Assembly: GCA_052400625.1 (NCBI GenBank)
Contig: JBQTGH010000001.1
Direction: 5' to 3' (one strand)
DNA: 64,000 nt
From: Thermophagus sp052400625
Lineage (GTDB): Bacteria > Bacteroidota > Bacteroidia > Bacteroidales > Marinilabiliaceae
This document shows, one piece after another, positions 51,169 to 61,399 of this stretch (position 1 is the first letter of the stretch; every line of letters starts with the position of its first letter). Under the pieces are notes generated by a model. It did not search any database. It worked only from the letters and a program-made list of their open reading frames with translations, and had not been told where the DNA came from. The position numbers and the translations under genes are program-made.

Positions 51169-54051
51169 TTATTTCAAACTTTCTTTCTCGCTTAGATTTT
51201 GAACGGGTGGTCCAAGGTAAGTTTTTTTCAGCCCACCAAAATCAATTACAATTTTCTGAATAATCATTCCAGGATCGATAGAAATAATTTTAAGAGTATG
51301 TTTCCCCGGATTATCAATTACAAATTTTGTTTCATTAATCGCGCTGTTTCGCAAAACATTCTGTGCCCACTCTTTGGAATACTCTTTTACGGAATTAGAA
51401 TGAACCACAGGTTCCATGTCATCAACCTGGACACCATAACGCGTATCATGAGCACTGTCTTTAGGGAAAAGCGGTAACATATAAGTATAAATCGTTATTT
51501 CCCCGTCATTCTCTGCAAAAAAATCATACTCCACAAAAGAATCATTTCCGGAATCATATTTTGCATGGCCTAATTGAAGGGATGAATTTGCATAACCAAG
51601 TCCATCAATTATTTGAAATAATATGTCTTCATTTTCTGTTTTCCGGTGAAACGCAGACGGCTTAATGCTCAGTGCTCCATTTTTCCCGACGAACAAATTA
51701 TCTGGATACTTTTGCTTTACAGCCTTGACCTCTATTTCTCTTGAACTTTTACCATCTGTTATTTTTATGGTTCCATTTACCATTCCTTTGGGTACTATAT
51801 CCCAATCAATGGAGACATTAACTCTTTGTTGTGAAGCGGTTTCTCCTTGCGATGGGTTCACTTTTATCCATTTTTGTGATGGCACAGCTTTCCATTTAAC
51901 AGGAATACTTCCTTTGCTGAACACTTCAAAAAAACTAACCTCCTCAAAATGGCTGTAAAATTCTGGTAACTTCAAATATTGATTTACACTTGCATCTAAA
52001 TCATCCCCTTCTACCCAAACGCCCATTTCAGAAATTTCAGGGATCTCCAATGTTTTTACAGGAGGAAGTTGAAATTCTGGGAGAAAGCCCGGGGCGGTCA
52101 TCATTCCGGACCATTTTCCATCCAACAAATTGTTATACTTATCTGTTAAAACGGCAAGACTGTCATGAAAAAGTTTCACTTTTTCAGCCAATTCGTTTGT
52201 TATTGCCCTTTTCTGTTTTGCATACCAACGATTCTTTTGCGCAATCAACATTTCATGATTGTACAGAGAAGCCCCCTTAACAGGGTAATATACCAATTCA
52301 AAAAAGGCAGCTTTTTTTTCTTCCGGCAGTTCTGACAGAATCCGATCGGCCATATTGGAGATGGTCAAATAATCGTTGAGTCTGCTTTCTGCTTCTTTGT
52401 AGTGGATGAAGGAAAAATCCGTATCTCTTATTCTTTCTTTGGCAAAAAGACTGTTCCATCGCCAGTCCCATGTCATATATTCTGGCTTACGGGTAAATCC
52501 GTGAAAATAATATCTATCAAGAATAAATTTAAGTTCTTCTCTATATTTATCGCCGAAAATAGATGATAAAAATTCGGCTTGATAATCATTAATATTTTCA
52601 AAACTAAACCGATCAAAATCCCAGGCCATATCAAGAAAAAGTTGCGTCCCCAATTCACCGGGTTTTATATCTCCGACATTCAACAACCAGTATTCGTCAG
52701 CTCCCAATGAATATGCCTTTTGCATTTCAGCAAACATTAAGGCTGGAGAGGTTGTATTTAGCCAAAGGTAATCATTCGGCCAACCCAGATAGGATATGTG
52801 GTAGTAAACACCGGATCCCCCATCTCGTTGTTGTTCCTCTCTATTACTCAACTTTTTAATATAGCCATAATTATCATCCGGCCATACTATAGTAATGTCT
52901 TCAGGAACTTCTAATCCTTTCTCATAAAGCCCCAAAACCTCTTTATAAGGAACAAAAATCTGTGGAATTTCCTGAAGTGGTTTTTCTATGTATTTTTCCA
53001 ATAACGCCCTCTGATCTTTTATGGCTTCATCAAGGGTTTGCAGTTTCTCCTCATCCGAACCTCCTTTCATCCCCTCATCATGCATGCCACGCAAAGCAAT
53101 GGTATAGATATTTTCATTTTTATGGGCTTGCGAAACCCTCTCTTCAAGCACTTTAATAATCTCATCCTTATTGGAAACATAGTTCCACTCGCCTTGTTTT
53201 TCTTTATCCCATTCACTCGCATTATTATATAAAAGCGGTTCACAATGGCTGGTTGTTATCATAATGCCATAATTATTGGCCATTTCCATATTGCCCGGAA
53301 CCGTAAAAAAGGCTTTGGTACATTCATGCATGGCAGGTGCCAGTATATTCCCTTTTAAACGCAATAACAACTCAAAAACCTTTTCATAAGTTTTGGGGCC
53401 AATATCAGCCAGTTCTTTGTCTATATTTTTAGCTGCCCATGGATGAAGTCCCCAATCCTCATCATTCAAGAATATACCTCGAAATTTCACCGATGGAGTT
53501 TTCGAAATATATGGCTGCGTTCCGACATAAAGCTCCTGGCTCTTTCTGATGGGAACGTCAGCCCAATAATACCATGGAGAGACTCCAATAGCTTCCGATA
53601 AAGAAAAAATCCCATAAGCTGCTCCTCTTTTATCACTCCCGGCTATTACTAACGCTTTTTTAACCCCCCTCATAGGTTTCTCAATCACCTGAATAACATA
53701 TCTTTCCCATCCACCCACAATACTGTCCACATTTAATTTCCGATCTTTTATTAATTGGTCTATGACACGGTTATTGCCAATACTTCCAACTATAATCACA
53801 TTTCCTTTTAGGTCTTCTTGTGAAGAGACCACAATAGCCTTTTTTTTTGTGACCCGGCTAATATCTAAAGACAATAATTGTGCGGATGTTTCAACAACTT
53901 TATGATCATCCACATCATAAAAAATAGTTGCCGCCGATTTTTTACTTACAACCGGGAAATACTCATCTCCCTTGGCATTATGGTTGAAAACTTGCAATTG
54001 AGCAAAACACAACTGTGGCAAGATCATGAATAATATCATCAAACGTTTCAT
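51169..54051 (-). CDS. GH115 alpha-glucuronidase
   Basis: A 960-residue enzyme with a signal peptide (residues 1–17). Family GH115 sequences are seen throughout: IVVGSIG, GGWERYVIQVIEKP, DKRGAAYGIFSLSEAIGVSPWYYWADVP, FRGIFLNDEDWGLHPWA and NILAPAMHECTKAFF near residue 237. GH115 removes (4-O-methyl-)glucuronate from glucuronoxylan and arabinogalactan side chains. It is alone on the minus strand between the two PULs, and both flanks suggest it serves the same plant-glycan niche. Confidence 0.93.
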   Translation of the reverse strand: MKRLMILFMILPQLCFAQLQVFNHNAKGDEYFPVVSKKSAATIFYDVDDHKVVETSAQLLSLDISRVTKKKAIVVSSQEDLKGNVIIVGSIGNNRVIDQLIKDRKLNVDSIVGGWERYVIQVIEKPMRGVKKALVIAGSDKRGAAYGIFSLSEAIGVSPWYYWADVPIRKSQELYVGTQPYISKTPSVKFRGIFLNDEDWGLHPWAAKNIDKELADIGPKTYEKVFELLLRLKGNILAPAMHECTKAFFTVPGNMEMANNYGIMITTSHCEPLLYNNASEWDKEKQGEWNYVSNKDEIIKVLEERVSQAHKNENIYTIALRGMHDEGMKGGSDEEKLQTLDEAIKDQRALLEKYIEKPLQEIPQIFVPYKEVLGLYEKGLEVPEDITIVWPDDNYGYIKKLSNREEQQRDGGSGVYYHISYLGWPNDYLWLNTTSPALMFAEMQKAYSLGADEYWLLNVGDIKPGELGTQLFLDMAWDFDRFSFENINDYQAEFLSSIFGDKYREELKFILDRYYFHGFTRKPEYMTWDWRWNSLFAKERIRDTDFSFIHYKEAESRLNDYLTISNMADRILSELPEEKKAAFFELVYYPVKGASLYNHEMLIAQKNRWYAKQKRAITNELAEKVKLFHDSLAVLTDKYNNLLDGKWSGMMTAPGFLPEFQLPPVKTLEIPEISEMGVWVEGDDLDASVNQYLKLPEFYSHFEEVSFFEVFSKGSIPVKWKAVPSQKWIKVNPSQGETASQQRVNVSIDWDIVPKGMVNGTIKITDGKSSREIEVKAVKQKYPDNLFVGKNGALSIKPSAFHRKTENEDILFQIIDGLGYANSSLQLGHAKYDSGNDSFVEYDFFAENDGEITIYTYMLPLFPKDSAHDTRYGVQVDDMEPVVHSNSVKEYSKEWAQNVLRNSAINETKFVIDNPGKHTLKIISIDPGMIIQKIVIDFGGLKKTYLGPPVQNLSEKESLK

Positions 54052-54298
54052 CAGCTACTAATTTTGTTTACTTACACTAAAAATTGTTAGTAATTCAACT
54101 AAACAACTTGACCTAATATTTTTATGCCATCAAAGAAAAAAACAATACACCTAATTGTCTATCAATACAAAATATTAAATTTATAGGCCTTTCAATTGCA
54201 TTCGTGTATAATTTATTTAAGTCACTTTTTGAATGGAACTCGCATGGCTTAAGTCTAGACACTATCTTAATGTGATAAGCCACTGTAACATGCTTTTT
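54052..54298. other. Intergenic region with a short dispersed-repeat match
   Basis: GAATGGAACTCGCATGGCTT (54,232–54,251) matches the core of the dispersed repeat seen at 1.45 and 28.5 kb (one difference from the 28.5-kb copy). The rest is AT-rich with no clear gene. It should hold the GH115 promoter. Confidence 0.6.
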
Positions 54299-54845
54299 TC
54301 ATTTTGACATATTTACTAATGTACGAGCATTACGATCCGCAACAAGCCACTCCTTGTTGATTTTAAGTTCTACCACTTGAATAGATGAACGTTGCTGGAT
54401 ACCATTGTTATTCTTTCCTTCTCCGAACCTATCGGGATGGATACAGTAATAGAGGCAGGCTCTTCCATTTTTTGAGATACCCACATCACCATACAATCCT
54501 GCAGTTCTATCATCAGTTCCGATTCCAGTTCCATCTGCTAAAAGCGGCCCCCGGGTTGCTGTACCCAAGTCGCGCAATCCAATTGCCTAAAAGTTTTAAA
54601 CCCCAGGCCGTCGCAAAGAATCATCCAATAAAATCCTTTCCATTTAAAGATATGGGAACCTTCCCCTTTGGTAGACATCACTCGTCTACGCTCTGACCAT
54701 TTATATAAATCTTGGTTCTACAGATAACAAAAGGTAGATGCTCCATGCGAAGAATCCTTAAAATACATCCGCCAACTCCCATCTGGCACTCTAATCACAT
54801 CAGCATCCGAACTTCCAATCGAAAGATCAAAAACACCCAATCTTT
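54299..54845 (-). pseudogene. Broken GH43-like glycosidase
   Basis: Two frames on the minus strand give parts of one enzyme. From about 54,845 to 54,570 one frame reads LSIGSSDADVIRVPDG, WRMYFKDSSHG, then a stop (TAG at 54,718–54,720), then LYKWSERRRVMSTKGEGSH and FKWKGFYWMILCDG. A frame change near 54,570 leads to ADGTGIGTDDRTAGLYGDV, CLYYCIHPDRF and RSSIQVVELKINKEW. These resemble GH43/GH117-type five-bladed beta-propeller enzymes. The N-terminal part is missing, so the gene is dead by a nonsense, a frameshift and a truncation. Confidence 0.75.
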
Positions 54846-54882
54846 AATATAAAAAATCTCCTATTACGAAACGAAATGAGTA

Positions 54883-54919
54883 CACCCTGAACAGCAAAAA
54901 TTGGAAGCTGTCCAGGGTG
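54883..54919. terminator. Hairpin after susD (PUL 2)
   Basis: CACCCTGaACAGC and GCTGTcCAGGGTG (54,883–54,919) form a 13-bp stem with one mismatch. T6 follows on the plus strand; on the minus strand there is no T tract. It may still end or protect the leftward SusCD mRNA. Confidence 0.5.
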
Positions 54920-54933
54920 ATTTTTTAAGTAAA

Positions 54934-56631
54934 TTAATTATAACCTGGATTTTGCTGCAGCACTGCATCGGTATTAGCTTCAATAGCAGACTGTGGAATT
55001 GGCCAAAGGTTATATTTTTCCAACATTCCTACCCCGTCACCATTTGTTTCCGGATTGGTATAATAGGGGTTACACTTCTTTACCCGCTCGTAAAGCGTTC
55101 CAGTACGCATGAGAGTTATTCGCCGCTTTTCTTCAACACCAAATTCCCTCATTCGTTCATCCAAAATATAACCTAAACTAACTTCCTCTGCAGCAACCGG
55201 ATTCGCATTAGCTCTGGCTCTAACAACGTTAATATCTGCAGCAGCCTTATCAGGGTTACCATCCATAAAATAAGCTTCTGCCCTTAAAAGATATGTCTCA
55301 GCTAATCTAAACATATACTGATCTGTATAAGTTGCCCCCGCACTACTTTTCAAAGCTAGAGTCTCCTTATTGGAGTACAAATTATCCGGATGATTAAAGG
55401 GAGTAGTACATTTCGTCTGATAAGCATAAAACTGTCTGGAAGGCACTTTGTCTGCAAGTGCCGGATCTTCAGTCGAAATAACCTGTCCGTAATAGGAAGA
55501 ATTGGGGTTCGTGGCAACGAACTCTCTTACAAAATTGTGATTAGCGTTTCTTATATCATTATCAAAATCGCTCTCCCAAATTGTATTAGAAAAATATTGG
55601 GTTGAAATGGCCCAACCGATACCTCTTCCGCCAGTATAATCACCAATTGGCCAACTAAAAGGATTTTCTCCGTCAATCTTTAAATCCCGCACAAAAGGCC
55701 CATGATGTCTTTCCATCAAAAAGTTCCCTCCATTTTTTAGGGAAGCAGAGCTGGAAGCTCCTCCTGGTAAATCGGTTTCATATTGAATAACCCAAATAGC
55801 TTCTGTATTTCCAGCCGAACGGTTTTGATTATTCATCCTAAACAAATCCCAATAAACATCTCCCGGTGTTTCGGTGGCTCTGGAGCCAAATCTGGTTTGC
55901 ATTAACTCCAGTGCTGGGTTATCAATTACTTCAGAAGCCGCATCAATAGCTTCGGTATAAAGTCCGGCAGATATATACAATTCACTTAACAAATGGTAGG
56001 CTGCAGGGGACGAAACCTCGCCATCTCTAACCTCTGTTATGTCGGGAAGGTTTTCTGCAGCAAAAAGCACATCATCAATAGCTTGTTTTAAGGTATTTTC
56101 CTTGGTTTCTCTAACATAATCTGTTTTGGGTGATTTAACCTCATCAATCACAATAGGCACACCCCCATATAAATATGCCAGAGTACGATAAGACAACCCT
56201 CTAAAAAATCTGGCAATCGCTTCAACTTCTTTCTGCTGATCAGCATCCAAACTTGAATCTGAAAGTCTATTAATTGTAGTGTTACATTGAGCTATTAACG
56301 TATAGAAAAAATCCCAATGAGATCTAGCGATGGAACCGGTTGGATCATACGCTGCCGTCATATTAGTATGGCGTTGAACCCCGGGCTCGCCATCAAAAAC
56401 GATATCGGTTCCGTACAAATAATCCATTGGTCGGTTTTCATCTCTACCAAAAAACTCTAATCGAGTCAAACGATAAAAATCCACAATCGCAGCGTCAAAA
56501 TCTTCTTCAGTTTTATATGCATTCTCTCCGCTCAAAAAGTCCAAGGGGCTTTCTTGCAAAAATTTCTCTTCATTACAGGCAAAAAATAAGCCCATATATA
56601 TTATTGTCAATAACAACACTTTATTTTTCAT
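54934..56631 (-). CDS. SusD/RagB-like lipoprotein (PUL 2)
   Basis: A 565-residue lipoprotein (lipobox FFAC, Cys near residue 19). It has ARFFRGLSYRTLAYLYGGVPIV and the C-terminal YMFRLAETYLLRAEAYFMDG and REFGVEEKRRITLMRTGTLYERV features of the RagB/SusD family. It follows the SusC gene by 14 bp and forms the glycan-capture lid. Confidence 0.92.
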   Translation of the reverse strand: MKNKVLLLTIIYMGLFFACNEEKFLQESPLDFLSGENAYKTEEDFDAAIVDFYRLTRLEFFGRDENRPMDYLYGTDIVFDGEPGVQRHTNMTAAYDPTGSIARSHWDFFYTLIAQCNTTINRLSDSSLDADQQKEVEAIARFFRGLSYRTLAYLYGGVPIVIDEVKSPKTDYVRETKENTLKQAIDDVLFAAENLPDITEVRDGEVSSPAAYHLLSELYISAGLYTEAIDAASEVIDNPALELMQTRFGSRATETPGDVYWDLFRMNNQNRSAGNTEAIWVIQYETDLPGGASSSASLKNGGNFLMERHHGPFVRDLKIDGENPFSWPIGDYTGGRGIGWAISTQYFSNTIWESDFDNDIRNANHNFVREFVATNPNSSYYGQVISTEDPALADKVPSRQFYAYQTKCTTPFNHPDNLYSNKETLALKSSAGATYTDQYMFRLAETYLLRAEAYFMDGNPDKAAADINVVRARANANPVAAEEVSLGYILDERMREFGVEEKRRITLMRTGTLYERVKKCNPYYTNPETNGDGVGMLEKYNLWPIPQSAIEANTDAVLQQNPGYN

Positions 56632-56645
56632 ATTTCTTCCTCCAA

Positions 56646-59600
56646 TTAAAATGTGACGTTTAATCCTAAAGTAACACTTTTCATAACGGGTCTTCCACCA
56701 TAATTGCTATCAGCCTCAGGATCCCATCCTTTCCAATCAGTAAGGGTTATTAAGTTCTTCCCGTTTAAATAAATGTTCAGATCTTTAATTCCATAGGGAG
56801 CAAGAAATGAACTCGGTAAAGCATAAGCCAATGTGACATCCTGGAGGCGAATAAAACTTCTCTGTTGATAGCTAGTAGGAACAATTTTTCCTGCGGTAAT
56901 GGACCTTGAATAGGTGGCATCCCTGTTATTAGGAGACCATAAATCTGCAGCTTGTTCACTTATTAGGTTCCATCTCAAATTGTTATCGTTTCGGTAAAGA
57001 GCCATGGAATTGGAACCCAGATATCCGTCCTTTCCACCTTGCACCGAATTAACAAAGAAGCTAAAGGAAACATTATGAAATTTGAATTTATTCATTACCC
57101 CAAACCTATAAGCAGGGTCTCTTTTCCCTAGGATCACCCGGTCATCGGTAGTAATTTCCCCATCTTCCGTTACATCCCTAATTTTATAATTCCCAGGATT
57201 AAAACCGGCAGGAATGTCGTCATCCACCTGATAAATTCCATCAATGATATATCCATAAACCGCTGAAATAGGTTCTCCAATAAACAAATTGCTGGATATC
57301 AAATCATCCTCTATTCCATCACCGTCATTGTCTGCCCCCAAAAGAGTTATTATTTTATTGGAATTAGAAGAAATATTAAAGGTTGTAGTCCATTTAAAGT
57401 TTTTTCTTTCAATATTTCTGGATGTCACCATAAACTCAATCCCTTGGTTTCTAATTTCACCAACATTGGAACTAATGGAAGAAAAACCGGTGATAGTGGG
57501 AAGTGCAACATCATAAAGCAAATCATGTGTAGTAGTTTGATAAATTTCAAACGAACCATTTATTCGATTACCAAATAATCCATAATCAAAACCGGCATTC
57601 ACCCCCTTGGTTTTTTCCCACTTAAGATCATCATTTTGCATGGATGCTAATTTCTGGCTGATTTCAGTGGAACCACCATCTCCAAAAACATAACCTGCCT
57701 GCGTTACCACTTGCGCAAGGGATTTATATCGACTGGTTAAATTCCCACTTACGCCATATCCTCCCCTTAATTTAAGATAGTTTAACCAGGGTACATCCAT
57801 AAAATTTTCATTAGTAACAACCCAACCTAATGCTACTGAAGGAAACAAGGCCGTTTTATTATTTTCAGCAAATCCCGAAAATCCATCCCTTCTTAATGTG
57901 GCTGTAAACAAATATTTTTCTTTGTATTTATAGTTTGCACGAAACATTTGATAGAGTAGGGCCTCTTCCCAAGCATCCGAATTCGCGTATTGATTGGTTC
58001 CTAGTTCAAGACTGTTATAGCCCAAAGTCATTCGGGAAAAATCATCAGAATTAGAATTCGTATAATTATATTTTCGCTCGATAGCCCCGTACACAAAAGT
58101 GGCATTCAAACTATGATCACCAAAATTACCATTATAGCTAAGAATATTATCCAGCGTGTAATCATAATAAGAAGTATGATGTTTATAGGCACTCCCCGTT
58201 AAACCTGCCCCATATTTACTGGCATAAAAATGTTCATCAATTCGGTAATTATTCCCAAAATTAATTCTATACGTTAAACCTTTTAGGGGCAAACTTATTT
58301 CGGAATAAATATTGGCAAAGAAATAATTGTGCCTTTCCTGATCATCCACTTCAGACCCCATAAAAGGATTAGTATCAAGAGTATTAAAGGGGTATGGCTC
58401 CAATTCCCCATTTTCATCGTATGGCGTAATAAGGGGTGATTGCGTCCTCAAGCTCCAAAAATTGGGCTCTGCGCCATCCTGATTCACGAAAGAACCAAAA
58501 GATTGAATCCCAATTTTCCACCAATTTACCGGAGTAGCATCCAAATTTACCCTTATGCTATTCCTTTTAAAGTCATCATTTAATATATAATTTTTTTGAT
58601 CGGTATGTCCAAAGGACAGAAGGTATGAAGCAACTTTATTACCTCCCGAAACACTTAATTTATTTTCCCAGATAGAGCCCGTTCGGGTTCCTTCATCCCA
58701 CCAATTATAATCATAGGGACTTATTCCGTCACTTTGTTCAGAATCTCTCATCACAGCATCCGGCAAACTCGCGGCCAAATCAAATTCAGGATTAGGGGTT
58801 GTATAATCCGGCCCCTGATATGCTTTATCATAATAGAATTCTTTCACAAAAGAAAGATATTCCTCCCGATTCATAGGACGTAAATTCTTGGTTGGTTCTT
58901 GCATGGAATAGGAAGAAGAAAAAGATATAGAAGTTTTTCCTTCGCTCCCTTTTTTTGTGGTAATATGAATTACTCCGTTGGCCGCCTGAGCTCCATAAAC
59001 AGCTGTTGCACTGGCATCTTTAAGAACATCAATACTCTCTATGTCATTTGGATTTATAGATGAAAGGGAACTATTATAGATAATTCCATCCAAAACGATA
59101 AGCACATTGCTATTCCCTGACAAAGTATTGGTACCTCTGACAGAAAAGGAGGGTGTAGATCCAGCACTGGTAACTTGTCCCACATTCAATCCCGGAACAG
59201 TACCCTGAAGTAATTGAACCGCATTGGTATTGGGCGACTCTTTAAGATCATCGATATTGGCACTAATGACTGCGCCTGTTAGATCAGACTTTTTCATCGT
59301 TCCATAACCTACCACAACGACTTCTTCCAGCCCAACCACATCTTCTTGCATCACAATATCCAATCTCAAATTATCGCCGATCTCAACTTCTTGGGTTTGC
59401 ATACCAATAAATGAGAAAACCAAGACCTCAGCAGTCTCAGGCAAGGAAAGAGAAAAATTCCCGTTCATATCGGTTATGGTTCCATTCGTAGTCCCTTTAA
59501 TGGTAATCGTAGCACCAGGAATAGGCTCTCCCTTAGAATCGGAAACGGTACCTAAAACAGTTTTTTTCTGGGGTTGCCCACTACGGTCAACCATCATTTC

Positions 59601-59966
59601 AGAAGGCGTAAGAACAATCTGACGTCCCATTACAGTAAAGCCGACTCCATCCTCTCGAAATAAATCTTCCAAAACATCTTTGATTTTTTGGTTTTCCGCA
59701 TCCACGTTCACGATCCGTTCCACGTTGACCAACTCATTGTTATAAACAAAATAGAATCCGGACGATTGTTCTATCGCTCGAAGCACCTCTTTAACCTGAG
59801 CCCTCTTCATCCTAACAGAAACCTTCGTGTCTTGCGAATATGAAACCGAAGCCACCGCTTGACAGCTGATAATTAAAAACATTCCCAATGATAACCTCAT
59901 CGCTAGTAATACTTTTCGCGGAAGAAACCCTGCAAAGTTTCTTCGCCATTGACAAATTTTTTTCAT
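56646..59966 (-). CDS. SusC-like TonB receptor with N-terminal STN domain (PUL 2)
   Basis: I prefer the start at the Met of MKKICQWRRN (59,966) over the upstream Met at 60,008. The ~1,106-residue protein has a signal segment, an STN domain (VSVRMKRAQVKEVLRAIEQSSGFYFVYNNELV), a CarboxypepD_reg domain, then plug and barrel. The STN domain is what contacts the FecR-like anti-sigma factor, so glycan binding should signal to the sigma factor gene upstream. Confidence 0.93.
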   Translation of the reverse strand: MKKICQWRRNFAGFLPRKVLLAMRLSLGMFLIISCQAVASVSYSQDTKVSVRMKRAQVKEVLRAIEQSSGFYFVYNNELVNVERIVNVDAENQKIKDVLEDLFREDGVGFTVMGRQIVLTPSEMMVDRSGQPQKKTVLGTVSDSKGEPIPGATITIKGTTNGTITDMNGNFSLSLPETAEVLVFSFIGMQTQEVEIGDNLRLDIVMQEDVVGLEEVVVVGYGTMKKSDLTGAVISANIDDLKESPNTNAVQLLQGTVPGLNVGQVTSAGSTPSFSVRGTNTLSGNSNVLIVLDGIIYNSSLSSINPNDIESIDVLKDASATAVYGAQAANGVIHITTKKGSEGKTSISFSSSYSMQEPTKNLRPMNREEYLSFVKEFYYDKAYQGPDYTTPNPEFDLAASLPDAVMRDSEQSDGISPYDYNWWDEGTRTGSIWENKLSVSGGNKVASYLLSFGHTDQKNYILNDDFKRNSIRVNLDATPVNWWKIGIQSFGSFVNQDGAEPNFWSLRTQSPLITPYDENGELEPYPFNTLDTNPFMGSEVDDQERHNYFFANIYSEISLPLKGLTYRINFGNNYRIDEHFYASKYGAGLTGSAYKHHTSYYDYTLDNILSYNGNFGDHSLNATFVYGAIERKYNYTNSNSDDFSRMTLGYNSLELGTNQYANSDAWEEALLYQMFRANYKYKEKYLFTATLRRDGFSGFAENNKTALFPSVALGWVVTNENFMDVPWLNYLKLRGGYGVSGNLTSRYKSLAQVVTQAGYVFGDGGSTEISQKLASMQNDDLKWEKTKGVNAGFDYGLFGNRINGSFEIYQTTTHDLLYDVALPTITGFSSISSNVGEIRNQGIEFMVTSRNIERKNFKWTTTFNISSNSNKIITLLGADNDGDGIEDDLISSNLFIGEPISAVYGYIIDGIYQVDDDIPAGFNPGNYKIRDVTEDGEITTDDRVILGKRDPAYRFGVMNKFKFHNVSFSFFVNSVQGGKDGYLGSNSMALYRNDNNLRWNLISEQAADLWSPNNRDATYSRSITAGKIVPTSYQQRSFIRLQDVTLAYALPSSFLAPYGIKDLNIYLNGKNLITLTDWKGWDPEADSNYGGRPVMKSVTLGLNVTF

Positions 59967-59994
59967 AAATTTGATCAGTTTAAGTGTTAAACAA

Positions 59995-60050
59995 ATACCT
60001 GTCTGCAAACAGGTGTTAATTCAGGAAAGTGCTGCAACACTTTCCTGTTT
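59995..60050. repeat. Two hairpins between fecR and susC
   Basis: CAGGAAAGTG-ctgcaa-CACTTTCCTG (60,022–60,047) is a perfect 10-bp stem; ACCTG/CAGGT (about 59,997–60,014) forms a second. The first has T5 only on the plus strand. It could reduce read-through from fecR into susC or mark an mRNA processing site. Confidence 0.5.
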
Positions 60051-60052
60051 TT

Positions 60053-61102
60053 CTATTTTTTTCTAAGAGTAACGATTCTCTTTTCATAGACATGTTCACC
60101 TCCTTCATTTTGTGGTCGTTTAATATTATAAGCTATTGGAGACGACGTGGTAATAATCTTTAAAAATTCTTCCAGTGTTTCATCCAGAAATGTAGCAGTG
60201 ATCCGATACGCCAATAAATCTTGATCTTCAATCACATATTTAACGTTATATTTTCTGGCCATTGTCCTAAGAACTGATTCAAAAGCTTCATTAAAAAAAA
60301 CAAATTTCCCATCTTTCCATGCAGTATATGGCTCCATATCATTCTCCTGAAGCACACTTATTTGCTGCAAATTTTTATCAAACCGAGCCACTTCTCCAGG
60401 TTTAATTTCTGCAAGTATCCTCAATTCATCACCTGAACTTTTTCGAATTTTCACCCCCCCCTCAACTAACGCAATTAATACATCAGGATCATTTTGATAT
60501 GCTGAAAGATTGAAAGATGTCCCGGTAACTCTTAAGTCCAAGTCATTTCCAAAAGAAACTATAAACGGTTTATTCTTATCAGGTGCGATTTCAAAATAAC
60601 CTTCTCCAACAAACTTTATCTCTCGCTTTTTCTGTCCCCTAAAAGTAGATGGAAAATAAATTTCACTTTCAGAATTAAGCCAAACATGTGTTCCATCAGG
60701 CAATTCAATATAACTTTGAATACCGGAAGGAATAGTCATTTTTGTCATAACAACAGGCTCTTGCTCACTAATTTTTAATACAATTAATAATGCTCCCAAA
60801 AGTGGCAACACTAGCATGGCCGCTGCTTTAGAGAAAGAATAGCTAAGTTTCTTAACAAAAGACGGTTTGACTTCAAATAAATTAATTTCATGATGAATAT
60901 GGTCCAAAACCTGATTAAATCGAATAGGATTTCCCAATGAGTTATCGGCATCATAATTCTTCCAATGCTTACGCATAAAATCATGAAGTTTTCCTTCTCC
61001 CCCCAACCCAATTAAAGCAAAAACTGTCCTTTTAAATTCATCAACAGTACATTTCCCTGCAATATATTTTTGTAAATTTTCTTTCATTTTAAAAACATTC
61101 AT
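60053..61102 (-). CDS. FecR-like anti-sigma factor
   Basis: A 349-residue membrane protein: cytoplasmic N-terminus (residues 1–85), one membrane segment (~88–108), and periplasmic FecR domain with IELPDGTHVWLNSESEIYFPSTF and the C-terminal DUF4974-type region (FVFFNEAFESVLRTMARKYNVKYVI). It keeps the sigma factor bound until the STN-SusC receptor signals. Confidence 0.9.
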   Translation of the reverse strand: MNVFKMKENLQKYIAGKCTVDEFKRTVFALIGLGGEGKLHDFMRKHWKNYDADNSLGNPIRFNQVLDHIHHEINLFEVKPSFVKKLSYSFSKAAAMLVLPLLGALLIVLKISEQEPVVMTKMTIPSGIQSYIELPDGTHVWLNSESEIYFPSTFRGQKKREIKFVGEGYFEIAPDKNKPFIVSFGNDLDLRVTGTSFNLSAYQNDPDVLIALVEGGVKIRKSSGDELRILAEIKPGEVARFDKNLQQISVLQENDMEPYTAWKDGKFVFFNEAFESVLRTMARKYNVKYVIEDQDLLAYRITATFLDETLEEFLKIITTSSPIAYNIKRPQNEGGEHVYEKRIVTLRKK

Positions 61103-61399
61103 TTATATAACGCATAAAAATGGATATTCCCCTATCCTATTTTTATAAAAAATGATATTTTTTACAATTATTTTTTTATCAATAAAAACCACCCCCCTTA
61201 ATTGTACTCTATTTCTAAATAGAAACGTCCTTCAAGCAACATCAAATTCAAATCGGAATAAATATCGAACTATAATTAATTGAATTTTCCAAGCAAAAGA
61301 AATAACAAAGAAACTACCTTCGCTTCAATTATAGGATAAATACCTACCTCCCAACAAATTACACTAACGAATTAGAACAATAAATATTTGAGAGAGATT
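61103..61399. other. Intergenic region between sigma and anti-sigma genes
   Basis: A 297-bp AT-rich gap with no gene. A separate fecR promoter is likely here, but no clear box was found. Confidence 0.4.
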
